Shown: in pieces, positions 24,760 to 33,550 of the stretch
How positions within the stretch are numbered: position 1 is the stretch's first letter
How the letters are laid out: every line of letters begins with the position of its first letter
NCBI GenBank assembly: GCA_947499505.1
Contig: CANMOQ010000001.1
Coordinates: 1,036,037-1,100,036, forward strand
DNA: 64,000 nt
From: an uncultured Erythrobacter sp.
GTDB lineage: Bacteria; Pseudomonadota; Alphaproteobacteria; Sphingomonadales; Sphingomonadaceae
Direction: 5' to 3'
Notes under the pieces: generated by a model
Database searches by the model: none
The model's input: only the letters and a program-made list of their open reading frames with translations
Told to the model about the DNA's origin: nothing
Program-made: the position numbers and the translations under genes

Positions 24760-25887
24760 TTACGAATTGAGACGTTTGTACTCGCTCGGGTTGGTCCCAG
24801 CATGCAGCTTAAATGCGCGGTTGAAACTGGCCTTTGAACCGAACCCCGATGAAAGCGCGACATCCAGAAGGTTGACCTCCTCACGAGTGATCATAGCCTT
24901 GGCGTGCTCAACCCTGAGGCCATTGATGAAATTGCTGAAGCTGAGATCGAGACCTTGGTTGAGAGCACGCGACACATAGGCCTGGTTCATACCAAACCGG
25001 CGCGAGAGTGTTTGCAGCGACAGGCTCGATTCCAAATGCCACCCATTCTCGATCACCATCGCGCGCAGCCGCTCGCCTTCAATTGCCCAATCGCGCTCGC
25101 TTGCCGCCTGCTCCATCAATTCTTCGACCGATATGGCATCGGGTGCGAGCATCTTGGGGAATTGTTGCAGCAGCCGCGCCAGCGCCTCTAGCGAGAGCAG
25201 CAGCACAATAAACAGCCCGGCCATGTCCCACCAGAACTCATCGAAATAATCGAAGCTATACCAGCTCGATGCGGCAAACTCTGCGGCCCACAACACCGCG
25301 AGCCCCGCACCCAGCATAAGGAAGTGCGTAATCCAGACGGGATCAAAATCATCCCCGTCAGAGCGGTTGGCATGCAGCCAGGTGAGATATTGCTGGCGGA
25401 TCCCCCACACAGCCCAAAAAGCCCAAGCACCCAGCAGCAAGGCTCCAATCGAAACCAGGGGCACGACATAGGGTTCGTGGAACGCGTTGTTATAGGCCCA
25501 TTTCGCGCGGTAATCGCCGAGCATGGTGAAGGCCCAGCATTGATACAGCCAATTGATAACCCCCGGCGCGAGCAGCCAGTAGTGGCTGAGCGGCACCGCA
25601 CCCATCATCAATTTCCGGGCATGCAGATAGAGCAAGGGGCCAAACAGCAATTCCATGCCCGTGGGCAGAAATGTGAGGCCGGGCCAAATGTCATAAGCGC
25701 CAGCAAAGCCGATGATCATCGGGATGGTATGCACCGACACCGCCAGCACAAATGCCAGCAGCCAGATAACCGCGCGCCGCTCAATACCCTTGGCCCACAA
25801 ATAAGCTTGGCTGAGGAGCGCGGCCATGACCACAAGCGCCAATGCGACGCTGCGCCAATTCATAATGAGATGTTCGGGCTGGTCCAT
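24760..25887 (-). CDS. Membrane-bound AraC-family transcriptional regulator
   Basis: A 375-aa protein with an N-terminal membrane part of about seven helices (SVALALVVMAALLSQAYLWA; VIWLLAFVLAVSVHTIPMII; VVPLVSIGALLLGAWAFWAV; AGLFIVLLLSLEALARLL) and a C-terminal AraC/XylS double HTH (LSLQTLSRRFGMNQAYVSRA ... LLDVALSSGFGSKASFNRAF). Such regulators may sense a signal in or at the membrane. ATG 25887 (MDQPEHL) or 25863 (MNWRS) are both possible starts. It precedes the S41 peptidase gene and could control it; that is inference. Confidence 0.87.
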   Translation of the reverse strand: MDQPEHLIMNWRSVALALVVMAALLSQAYLWAKGIERRAVIWLLAFVLAVSVHTIPMIIGFAGAYDIWPGLTFLPTGMELLFGPLLYLHARKLMMGAVPLSHYWLLAPGVINWLYQCWAFTMLGDYRAKWAYNNAFHEPYVVPLVSIGALLLGAWAFWAVWGIRQQYLTWLHANRSDGDDFDPVWITHFLMLGAGLAVLWAAEFAASSWYSFDYFDEFWWDMAGLFIVLLLSLEALARLLQQFPKMLAPDAISVEELMEQAASERDWAIEGERLRAMVIENGWHLESSLSLQTLSRRFGMNQAYVSRALNQGLDLSFSNFINGLRVEHAKAMITREEVNLLDVALSSGFGSKASFNRAFKLHAGTNPSEYKRLNS

Positions 25888-26076
25888 ATGCGTGGGGTGT
25901 CCTGTGCGCTTTTGAGAAGAGCCGCGCAATATCCGGGAGACCTGATCCCCTCGCCTCAATCAGCAACAAAGCGGTGCAATATGGCGAGATTTAAGAATTG
26001 AGACGCGCGCGCAAGATCATAAACGGGCCGCACGCCGCGTCTTGCAGCGCAAGGCTGCGCTGATACAAGTGGGCGC

Positions 26077-26940
26077 ATGAAATGGTTTATCGCTCCCATC
26101 GCACTCGCGCTGACAGCCTGCGCACCCTCCACCGCTCAGACTGATAAGTCCGCCGTAGCCTATGACAGCGCCCCGCCCGAAATCACGGAGCATATGCCGC
26201 AGCCTGCTGTGCTGGTGTTTTCCAAGACGCGCGGCTGGCGGCACAATGAAGGGATCGCGGGCGCCGACCGGTTCTTTGCCGAATTCACTACCGAGAATGA
26301 CATGGGCCTGTTCACCACCGCCAATGGCGCGATCTTCAACGCCGATCAGCTGGCGCGGTTCGATCTGGTTGTGTTCAACAATATGACTGGCGATGCGCTT
26401 TCGCCGGAGCAGGAACGCGTCTTCCAGCAATGGCTGGAGGATGGCGGGGCATTAGTAGCGTTGCATGGTGCAGGCGACAATTCGCACGGCGACTGGAGCT
26501 GGTACGACAATGACGTAATCGGCCCGCAATTTGTCGGTCATCCGGCCGATCCGCAATTTCAGGATGCGCGCGTGGTGAACCTCGCCACCACGCATCCAAT
26601 TATGGAAGGCATTCCGGCGGACTGGATCCACAACGATGAATGGTACAGCTTTGATAATGCAGAGCTAGGCAATGCTGTGCCGCTACTTGGACTGGATGAA
26701 GACAGCTATTCTCCGCAAAATCTGCTCTATGGTGACCGGGAAGACTTGCGCATGGGCGGCGGACCGGAAGGCCATCCAATCGCCTGGGCACGGTGCCTTG
26801 GAGACGGCCGCGCATTTTATTCGGCCATCGGCCACAATCACACCAGCTATGACGATCCAATCTATCGGCGGATGCTCAGCAACGCCTTGGCGTGGGTGCG
26901 CGCCAATGATGCAGACCGCGAGGGCTGCGCAGCAAACTAG
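26077..26940 (+). CDS. ThuA domain lipoprotein
   Basis: A 287-aa protein with lipobox ALTACAP, so probably a lipoprotein. The ThuA-like (glutamine amidotransferase-fold, trehalose-utilisation type) domain starts with AVLVFSKTRGWRHNEGIAGA and continues with FDLVVFNNMTGDAL, GGALVALHGAGDN, YDNDVIGPQFVGHP, THPIMEGIPADW and GRAFYSAIGHNHTSYDDP. The role is often assumed to be in carbohydrate metabolism but is not proven. It overlaps the convergent SRPBCC gene by 4 bp at the stop codons. Confidence 0.9.
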   Translation: MKWFIAPIALALTACAPSTAQTDKSAVAYDSAPPEITEHMPQPAVLVFSKTRGWRHNEGIAGADRFFAEFTTENDMGLFTTANGAIFNADQLARFDLVVFNNMTGDALSPEQERVFQQWLEDGGALVALHGAGDNSHGDWSWYDNDVIGPQFVGHPADPQFQDARVVNLATTHPIMEGIPADWIHNDEWYSFDNAELGNAVPLLGLDEDSYSPQNLLYGDREDLRMGGGPEGHPIAWARCLGDGRAFYSAIGHNHTSYDDPIYRRMLSNALAWVRANDADREGCAAN

Positions 26941-27470
26941 TCGGAGATCATCTGATCGTACTTCGCCTCGAGCGCCTGATCGATAACCCAGAAGTCGGAT
27001 TGACGCGGACCCACCAGCACCTCGGCAAGCAAGTCGAAATGGCCATGCCATCCGGCAAGTACCCCGATCAGCATGTCGCGCCCGGCAACACCCGTATGAA
27101 CAAGATGCAGTTCGGTCGCGCTATCCCCCAGCGGCTTTAGCGTAATCTCGACCGTGCTCGTGCCCGCATCCTCAGCTTCAAACCAAGTGAAAGCGAGGCG
27201 GTGTGGCGGATCATACTCCAGGATTTCGCCATGATGTGTCACCACCTGTTCGGATGCGTATATTTCTGGCGGAGCGCTTTCCGAGAGACGTCGATGATCA
27301 AATTCAAAGACGATTTGTCCACCGGCATGATCATCCGTTGCCCCGCCGCAGAACCACAGTTTGCGTTTTTCAGGGTCGACGAGGAACTGCCAGACCTTCT
27401 CAATCCCAGCATCAAATTGCCTAGTGAATTCGATTTGCTCGGGTCCCGTCTGCTTGCCAAAGTCAGTCAT
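26937..27470 (-). CDS. SRPBCC (AHSA1-like) protein
   Basis: A 177-aa START-like fold protein of the activator-of-Hsp90 ATPase type. Landmarks: IEFTRQFDAGIEKVWQFLVD, KLWFCGGATDD, GEILEYDPPHRLAFTWFEAE, TLKPLGDSATELHLVHTGVA and GWHGHFDLLAEVL. The ATG at 27470 is preferred because AAGGAGG lies 6 nt upstream; the ATG at 27476 abuts that site. It overlaps the ArsR gene by 8 bp and is translated with it. ArsR-AHSA1 pairs are common; the ligand is unknown. Confidence 0.9.
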   Translation of the reverse strand: MTDFGKQTGPEQIEFTRQFDAGIEKVWQFLVDPEKRKLWFCGGATDDHAGGQIVFEFDHRRLSESAPPEIYASEQVVTHHGEILEYDPPHRLAFTWFEAEDAGTSTVEITLKPLGDSATELHLVHTGVAGRDMLIGVLAGWHGHFDLLAEVLVGPRQSDFWVIDQALEAKYDQMISD

Positions 27471-27795
27471 CACCATCCTCCTTCAATGCTTGATCGAGGG
27501 CGTCGAGGCGTTGGGACCAGAACACGCTGTAGCGCTCAACCCAATCGCGCGCGGCGAGCAGCGCATCTGGTTTCAGAGCACAGACGCTCTCTCTCCCTCG
27601 CTTCTCACGTGTCAGCAATCCGGCCTGCTCGAGCACGCCGACATGTTTGGATACCCCGGCGAGCGTCATATCCAGCGGCGCGGCCAGATCACTCACCGTC
27701 TGATCACTGCGCGCAAGCTGTTCGATCATGCGCAGCCGAGTTGGATCACCCAGCGCGCGAAACACAGAATCAAGTTGCCGCTCATTATCAACCAT
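27463..27795 (-). CDS. ArsR-family transcriptional regulator
   Basis: A 110-aa winged-helix repressor. Core: LDSVFRALGDPTRLRMIEQL, TVSDLAAPLDMTLAGVSKHV as recognition helix, and GLLTREKRGRESVCALKPDA as wing. There is no Cys pair of the metal-sensing type, so the effector is probably not a metal. The start ATG 27795 lies inside a perfect 16-bp palindrome, and a -10 TATACT ends only 8 bp upstream, so the mRNA is probably leaderless. It forms an operon with the overlapping SRPBCC gene. Confidence 0.92.
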   Translation of the reverse strand: MVDNERQLDSVFRALGDPTRLRMIEQLARSDQTVSDLAAPLDMTLAGVSKHVGVLEQAGLLTREKRGRESVCALKPDALLAARDWVERYSVFWSQRLDALDQALKEDGDD

Positions 27796-27803
27796 ATGGT
27801 TGA
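27788..27803. promoter_or_regulatory. Operator palindrome over the arsR-like start codon
   Basis: TCAACCATATGGTTGA is a perfect 16-bp palindrome overlapping the ATG at 27795. It shares the half-site TCAACC with the second palindrome at 27824-27843, as expected for an autoregulatory operator. Confidence 0.65.
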
Positions 27804-27843
27804 GTATACCAAACCAGATCAAAACTCAACCCATCGGTTGAGT
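27803..27843 (-). promoter_or_regulatory. Promoter and second operator of the ArsR-SRPBCC operon
   Basis: On the minus strand TATACT (27803-27808) is a good -10. The palindrome ACTCAACC-CATC-GGTTGAGT (27824-27843) covers the expected -35 position. Together with the palindrome at 27788-27803 it brackets the promoter. Confidence 0.6.
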
Positions 27844-27902
27844 GATTAGATCAGACGACGCGAAACGTCCGCGCATTTCATATCGATTTGAGAGATCCCA
27901 AG

Positions 27903-27979
<77 letters not shown>

Positions 27980-28076
27980 ATAATGTGGGTTTGCACCGCT
28001 TGGGAGCAGGGCCATTAGGCCCCACTGATCTGACTGTCAACGGCTCTGACGGTCATTTTTTGCCATTTTGAAAACT

Positions 28077-29369
28077 TTATTCCGTCAGCAGCAAAACTGG
28101 CGTCTCGACCAGCTTTTTCACGTCCTGAATAAAGCTCGCCGCATCATAGCCATCAACCACCCGGTGATCGCAGGAAATCGAGATATTCATCAGCTTACGC
28201 TTCTCGATTCGCTCCGTGCCATCTGGGCCGGTGACGTACATTGGCCGCTCGATTATCCGGTTGGGGCCAATGATCGCAACCTCGGGCCGATTGATAACCG
28301 GCGTGGTCGCCACCCCGCCCAATGGGCCGAGCGATGTAACCGTCAGGGTCGAGCCTGACAGCTCCGCCGACGTGGCCGAGCCTGTCCGAGCAGCCTCAGC
28401 CAAGCGGCCGATTTCGCGGGCGAGCTGCCAGATGTTTTTCGACTGCGCGTCTTTGATCACTGGCACCATCAGGCCACTATCGGTCTGCGCGGCCATGCCG
28501 AGGTGGATCGCGCCGTGACGGGTGACGACATTCGCCTCGTCATCATAGCGCGCATTGATCATCGGATAATCCGGGATCAGCTTGCAGAATGCGCTGATCA
28601 GCAGCGGCAGCATGGTCAGCTTTGGCTTATTGCCGCGATTGGCATTCAAATCCGCGCGCATTCGCTCCAGCTCCGTCACATCGACTTCCTCGACGTAGGA
28701 GAAGTGCGGAATGTGGCGCTTGGACGCGGCCATATTTTGCGCGATCCGCTTGCGCAGGCCGATAACCTTGATCGGCTCGTCCGCGCGCGGCGTCCCAGCC
28801 GGGGCAAAGCCGCCGCCTGCATTGTAGGACAGGAAGGCGTCGAGATCGGCGTGGCGAATGCGGCCATCCGCGGCAGGCTTCACCTCGCCCAGATCAATGC
28901 CGAGATCGCGGGCGCGCTTGCGCACCGCTGGGGTGGCTAGGACTTTGGCTTCCGAAACAGGTTCTGCCGCAGCGCCGCCAGAGGCAGGCTCTGGATTGGT
29001 TACCTCTTTCACTAGAGCGGGTGCTGGCTCAGGCTCGGGAGTTGGCGCCGGCTCAGCAGGAGCCTCAGGCGCAGGCTTAACCGCTTCGGGAGTGCTTTCC
29101 TGGACTGCCTCCTCAGGCGCATCCTCGCCCTCAACCTCAACAACCAGCAGCATAGCGCCAACCGCGACGATATCGCCCGCCTCGCCCGCGACTTCGGTCA
29201 CGGTGCCAGTCACCGGGCTTTCAATGTCGATCGTGGCCTTGTCGGTCATGACATCGACGATGTGCTGATCTTCTTCGATGCGATCACCGACTTTGACCTG
29301 CCATTCGACGATCTCGGCCTCGGCCACGCCTTCACCCACGTCGGGCATGTTGAATGTGAATTTGCTCAT
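28077..29369 (-). CDS. Branched-chain 2-oxoacid dehydrogenase E2 (lipoamide acyltransferase)
   Basis: A 430-aa E2 core protein. The start MSKFTFNMPDVGEGVAEAEI at 29369 is chosen; the upstream extension of the frame is not family-like. An N-terminal lipoyl domain has its lipoyl-lysine motif VMTDKATIDI near residue 43. A Pro/Ala/Glu-rich linker is followed by a peripheral subunit-binding domain (LATPAVRKRARDLGIDLGEV). The catalytic domain has KRHIPHFSYVEEVDVTEL and the C-terminal SCDHRVVDGYDAASF with catalytic His. It follows E1alpha and E1beta on the same strand; E3 is not in the window. Confidence 0.93.
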   Translation of the reverse strand: MSKFTFNMPDVGEGVAEAEIVEWQVKVGDRIEEDQHIVDVMTDKATIDIESPVTGTVTEVAGEAGDIVAVGAMLLVVEVEGEDAPEEAVQESTPEAVKPAPEAPAEPAPTPEPEPAPALVKEVTNPEPASGGAAAEPVSEAKVLATPAVRKRARDLGIDLGEVKPAADGRIRHADLDAFLSYNAGGGFAPAGTPRADEPIKVIGLRKRIAQNMAASKRHIPHFSYVEEVDVTELERMRADLNANRGNKPKLTMLPLLISAFCKLIPDYPMINARYDDEANVVTRHGAIHLGMAAQTDSGLMVPVIKDAQSKNIWQLAREIGRLAEAARTGSATSAELSGSTLTVTSLGPLGGVATTPVINRPEVAIIGPNRIIERPMYVTGPDGTERIEKRKLMNISISCDHRVVDGYDAASFIQDVKKLVETPVLLLTE

Positions 29370-29376
29370 AGTCGGA

Positions 29377-30444
29377 TCAATCCTTGAGGATCTTGTCGAT
29401 CGCTTCGCCAATGCGAACCGGGCCAGGGAAATAAGCCCATTCGAGGCTGTGCGGATAGGGTGTGTCAAATCCAGTGACGCGCTCCACCGGCGCCTCCAGA
29501 TGATAGAAGCAGCGCTCAGTCACCAGGGCAGAGAGCTCCGCGCCGAAGCCGGAGGTGCGGGTCGCCTCGTGCACAATCAGGCAGCGCCCAGTGCGTTTCA
29601 CGGAAGCCTCGATCGCTTCAATGTCGAGCGGCATCAGCGTGCGCAGGTCGAGGATATCGGCCTCCACGCCTTTGTCCGCGCAAACCGCCTCGGCCACATG
29701 CACCATCGTGCCGTAAGCCAGCACGGTGAGCTGTTCACCCTCGGTGACCTGACGCGCTTTGCCCAGCGGGATTTTGTAATAGCCCTCTGGAACGACGCTA
29801 TCCTTGTGGCGCTTCCACGGCTCAACCGGCTTATCGTAAAAGCCAGTGAACGGGCCGTTATAAATCCGCTTTGGCTCAAAGAAGATCACCGGATCATTGT
29901 CTTCGATGGACGCGATCAGCAGGCCCTTGGCATCATATGGCGTCGCAGGGATCACCGTCTTCAGGCCAGCCACATGGGTAAACAGAGCCTCGGGTGATTG
30001 GCTGTGCGTTTGCCCGCCAAAAATCCCGCCGCCAAAGGGAGAGCGCACGGTCATTGGCGCAATGTAATCCGTCGCCGAGCGATAGCGCAGGCGCGCCGCC
30101 TCAGAGATCAGCTGATCAAGACCGGGATAGATATAGTCCGCAAACTGAATTTCCGGGATCGGGCGCAGGCCGTAAGCGCCCATACCTACGGCCACACCAA
30201 TTATTCCGCACTCAGAGATTGGCGTGTCGAACACGCGGGTCTTGCCGTGCTTTTCCTGAAGCCCAGCCGTCGCGCGGAACACACCGCCGAAATAGCCGAC
30301 ATCTTCGCCCATCACGATGGTGTCCGGATCACGCTCCAGCATGATGTCGAGCGCTTCATTGATCGCCTCGATCATATTGATCCGGCGCTCGTCCTGGGCC
30401 TGCTCGCTGGTGGCGGCGGCGTTTTTCACGTCACTCGCGCTCAT
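29377..30444 (-). CDS. Branched-chain 2-oxoacid dehydrogenase E1 beta subunit
   Basis: A 355-aa transketolase-like E1beta subunit. Landmarks: NMIEAINEALDIMLERDPDT, VMGEDVGYFGGVFRAT, GLQEKHGKTRVFDTPISECG, EIQFADYIYPGLDQL, and the C-terminal LTVLAYGTMVHVAEAV with DLRTLMPLDIEAIEASV. It pairs with the upstream E1alpha, overlapping it by 4 bp, and lies 7 bp before E2. The substrate type (branched-chain rather than pyruvate) is inferred from family resemblance. Confidence 0.93.
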   Translation of the reverse strand: MSASDVKNAAATSEQAQDERRINMIEAINEALDIMLERDPDTIVMGEDVGYFGGVFRATAGLQEKHGKTRVFDTPISECGIIGVAVGMGAYGLRPIPEIQFADYIYPGLDQLISEAARLRYRSATDYIAPMTVRSPFGGGIFGGQTHSQSPEALFTHVAGLKTVIPATPYDAKGLLIASIEDNDPVIFFEPKRIYNGPFTGFYDKPVEPWKRHKDSVVPEGYYKIPLGKARQVTEGEQLTVLAYGTMVHVAEAVCADKGVEADILDLRTLMPLDIEAIEASVKRTGRCLIVHEATRTSGFGAELSALVTERCFYHLEAPVERVTGFDTPYPHSLEWAYFPGPVRIGEAIDKILKD

Positions 30445-31769
30445 TTTCCGGCTCCATCTTTGGGATGCTCATCAGGCCATTTGATCTCTCGCTCACGGGT
30501 CGCCTGAGCAGCCTGTTCTTTAAGGTGCCATGGCAGCTCTTCAAACACGTCTTCGAACATCGTCTTGAACGGATGATGCAGGCCGTGGCCCAGAATGCCG
30601 TTCTTTTCCGCTTCCTTGGTCGCGGCCTTCACCTCCTCAGCGCATTTGAGGTCCATCGCCTGCTGGCGCTCCTCATCCCACTCGCCAATCGCGATCATGT
30701 GGTTTTTGAGGCGCATGACCGGATCACCCAGCGGCCATTCTTCGCGCTCCTGAGCGCTGCGATAGCCCGATGGATCATCCGAGGTGGAATGCCCCTCTGC
30801 GCGGTATGTGAAATATTCGATCAGGCTCGGACCCTGATTGGCGCGGGCGCGGTTCGCGGCCCATTGCTGCGCGGCGAAACAAGCCAGCGCATCGTTGCCA
30901 TCTACGCGCAGGCCGGCGAGGCCATATCCCAGAGCGCGCGCGGCAAAGGTTGTCCGCTCAGAACCGGCAAAACCAGAGAAGCTGCTGATCGCCCACTGGT
31001 TGTTGATAACATTGAGGATAACCGGTGCATTATAAACGGTCGCAAAGGTGCAGGCGCTGTGGAAATCGCCCTCAGCAGTAGAGCCCTCGCCCACCCATGT
31101 CGCGGCAATCCGGCTGTCGCCCTTGATCGCACTCGCCATCGCCCAGCCGACCGCTTGCGGCGTCTGCGTCGCGAGGTTGCCGGAGATGCTGAAAAAGCTG
31201 TGCTCGCGGCTGGAATACATGATTGGTAGCTGTCGGCCCTTCAGCTTGTCACCCTTGTTCGAGTATATCTGATTGATCATCTCGATTAGAGGGTAGCCGC
31301 GCGCGATCAGGATGCCCTGCTGGCGATAGCTGGGGAACACCATGTCATCGCTGGCGAGCGCCATGCCGGCAGAGACGCTGGTCGCCTCCTCGCCGGTGCA
31401 CTTCATATAGAAGGACGTTTTGCCCTGCCGCTGACCGCGGAACATGCGTTCATCAAAGGCGCGGACCATCGCCATATGGCCCAGCATAGTGCGCAATGTG
31501 TCTGGCGAGAGCTTGGGATCCCACGGCCCATGAGCCTTGTTGTCATCACCCAGCACGCGGACCAAACCATAGGCCAAGTCCTTCATATCGCCGGGCGCGC
31601 AGCCTTCATCCGGGCGCGGCATGTCGCCGGGCGCGCCAACGTCCACATCTGCGAAGTTGACCGGATCGCCAGGGCGTGACCGCGGTTCGGGCACGTGCAG
31701 TGCCAGGGCCGGACGGTTATCGCCAGTGTGAGGGCTGTCGCCGCTCTTGCCTGAGGCCTTATCGGCCAT
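30441..31769 (-). CDS. Branched-chain 2-oxoacid dehydrogenase E1 alpha subunit
   Basis: A 442-aa thiamine diphosphate-dependent E1alpha subunit. The TPP/Mg motif GEGSTAEGDFHSACTFA, ending in VINNQWAISS, is near residue 240. FYMKCTGEEATSVSAGMALA, FPSYRQQGILIARGYPL and YFTYRAEGHSTSDDPSGYRS (phosphorylation-loop-like) are typical of the branched-chain type. The N-terminal 60 residues are a Pro/Asp-rich extension, common in this subfamily. First gene of the E1alpha-E1beta-E2 operon. Confidence 0.93.
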   Translation of the reverse strand: MADKASGKSGDSPHTGDNRPALALHVPEPRSRPGDPVNFADVDVGAPGDMPRPDEGCAPGDMKDLAYGLVRVLGDDNKAHGPWDPKLSPDTLRTMLGHMAMVRAFDERMFRGQRQGKTSFYMKCTGEEATSVSAGMALASDDMVFPSYRQQGILIARGYPLIEMINQIYSNKGDKLKGRQLPIMYSSREHSFFSISGNLATQTPQAVGWAMASAIKGDSRIAATWVGEGSTAEGDFHSACTFATVYNAPVILNVINNQWAISSFSGFAGSERTTFAARALGYGLAGLRVDGNDALACFAAQQWAANRARANQGPSLIEYFTYRAEGHSTSDDPSGYRSAQEREEWPLGDPVMRLKNHMIAIGEWDEERQQAMDLKCAEEVKAATKEAEKNGILGHGLHHPFKTMFEDVFEELPWHLKEQAAQATREREIKWPDEHPKDGAGK

Positions 31770-31874
31770 ATCAGCGCTCTCCCAATTGGATCACCCACTC
31801 GAACGATGGGCTTGCAATAATTGCGTTAAGGCGAATTTTTATTTCAACGCGCGGGAGCGGTCAAGCGAATGCCG

Positions 31875-32867
31875 TTACACCGCAACAGGTGCCTTGATCG
31901 GAGGCAATGGCGCGTAATCATCGACCCTGAAATCCTCGATTTTGTAATCGAAAATTGTTTCAGGCTTGCGCGTGATCGTGAAGCTCGGCTGCGGTTGCGG
32001 CTTGCGACTCAGTTGCTCGGTGATCAATTCCTCGTGGTTGAGATAGAGGTGTACGTCCCCGCCCATCCACACGAGCTCACCCGGCTGCATATCAACCTGC
32101 TGCGCGATCATCCGTTGCAGCAGCGCCGCTGACCACAAGTTAAACGGCAGGCCCAACGCGACATCACAGCTGCGCTGATACAGCACGCAATTGAGCCGCG
32201 CCTCTGGTCCGCTGCCATCAACATGGAACTGATAGGTCTTGTGACACGGAGGCAGCGCCATCTGATCGAGCTCGGCCACGTTCCACCCCTCGATGATATG
32301 GCGGCGGCTGCCGGGCGATGTGCGCAGGCTTTCGATCACCTGCGCGACCTGATTGATGCCCTCGCCTTTCTCGTAGAGCCCATCCTTGCGATAGCGATAG
32401 GTCGGCCAATCGACCCATTGCTTGCCGTATACCGGCCCAAGATCGCCCCAGCGCTTGGCAAACTCTTCATCATCGGCAATCCGCGCGACGAAATCATCGA
32501 GGGCAATGTCCTCGCCCGTCGCCTTCACATAGTTTGCGTGCGGCCATTCGTTCCAGATCTTCACCCCTTGCTGCACCAGCGGGCGGATATTGGTCTCTCC
32601 GGTCAGGAACCACAGCATCTCGCGCGTCGCGGTCTTCCAATAGACTCTTTTGGTCGTCAGCAGCGGCATGGCTCCATCCGCTAGATCATACCGCAATTGC
32701 GCGCCCATTATGGAGCGTGTGCCAATCCCCGTTCGGTCGGTGCGCTCGCTGCCATTCTCCCAAATGCGCCGCATCAGGTCGAGATATTGCCATTCCGGGT
32801 GCGCGCCCGGTGCCCCCGGACCAAGCAGTTCAGACGGAATCGTTTCAGCGTTATCGAGCATTGCCAT
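31875..32867 (-). CDS. thyA: Thymidylate synthase
   Basis: ThyA (330 aa with the chosen start) methylates dUMP to dTMP with 5,10-methylene-THF. The N-terminal core PEWQYLDLMRRIWENGSERT has DRTGIGTRSIMGAQLRYDL after it. The active-site cysteine is in MALPPCHKTYQFHV, followed by LYQRSCDVALGLPFN. It carries the roughly 50-residue insertion (KATGEDIALDDFVARIADDE region) seen in longer ThyA versions, so it exceeds the 264 aa of Escherichia coli. ATGs at 32897, 32867 and 32861 are all possible; none has a strong ribosome binding site. Confidence 0.94.
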   Translation of the reverse strand: MAMLDNAETIPSELLGPGAPGAHPEWQYLDLMRRIWENGSERTDRTGIGTRSIMGAQLRYDLADGAMPLLTTKRVYWKTATREMLWFLTGETNIRPLVQQGVKIWNEWPHANYVKATGEDIALDDFVARIADDEEFAKRWGDLGPVYGKQWVDWPTYRYRKDGLYEKGEGINQVAQVIESLRTSPGSRRHIIEGWNVAELDQMALPPCHKTYQFHVDGSGPEARLNCVLYQRSCDVALGLPFNLWSAALLQRMIAQQVDMQPGELVWMGGDVHLYLNHEELITEQLSRKPQPQPSFTITRKPETIFDYKIEDFRVDDYAPLPPIKAPVAV

Positions 32868-33052
32868 ACGGGCGATCTTAGCGCGCTGCCGCTCCATTTG
32901 TCACCCACTGGCCCGGCTTCTCCTCCACCGCTTTTTACAGCCGGTGCGGAACCCGCTTGCCATACCGATAAACCGCTCCTAATAGGCGCGCCTCACATCG
33001 CCTTGTGCGCGCTCCTTTGATGGAGCCTACGCCGCCCAAGATGATGACCGGT

Positions 33053-33129
33053 CGGGGAGTGGCGCAGCCAGGTAGCGCACCTGTTTTGGGTACAGGGGGT
33101 CGGAGGTTCGAATCCTCTCTCCCCGACCA
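33053..33129 (+). tRNA. tRNA-Pro (TGG)
   Basis: A 77-nt tRNA with encoded CCA. Acceptor CGGGGAG pairs with CTCCCCG; the anticodon stem CCTGT/ACAGG encloses loop TTTGGGT, giving TGG. The T arm GGAGG-TTCGAAT-CCTCT is normal. Confidence 0.96.
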
Positions 33130-33426
33130 TTTTCACATCACTGTTGGAATATCAGGCTTCTTTACGGGGGCTGCTTGAACGCGAACGAGCCACGTCTCAT
33201 TCGCCTGCGAAACCGCGCCAAATACCCAAGTAGTGATCGCGCTTGACGCCGCAATTCGGCGACGGCTCGTTAACCAAAAGCGCAAAACGTCAGCAGGAGC
33301 GAAAATAGCGGTAAGGCGCGGGTGTTGCGTTGTTTCGAATTGACACAGAACTCGGTTAACCTCGGCGGGTTACATCAATTTACCCTTTGAAATCAGGTAC
33401 CCCTGCAGATTGGCTAGGATGAGCCG

Positions 33427-33490
33427 TTGCATATATGCGATTACGCGTTAATACCTTTTTTACCAAGTTCGCACTCGATTCGCGTCGAGT
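33427..33490 (+). promoter_or_regulatory. Candidate promoter and leader hairpin of the pilus locus
   Basis: The 420 bases between tRNA-Pro and the major pilin hold no gene. TTGCAT (33427-33432) and TAATAC (33449-33454) are 16 bp apart, and GCATATATGC is a palindrome overlapping the -35. In the transcribed leader ACTCGA-TTCGCG-TCGAGT (33473-33490) forms a hairpin. AGGGGAAG precedes the pilin ATG. Confidence 0.4.
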
Positions 33491-33550
33491 AGAAAATAAT
33501 CAGGGCGTCTGTGACTTGGGATCTTAGTTACTTTCTAGAGGGGAAGATTA

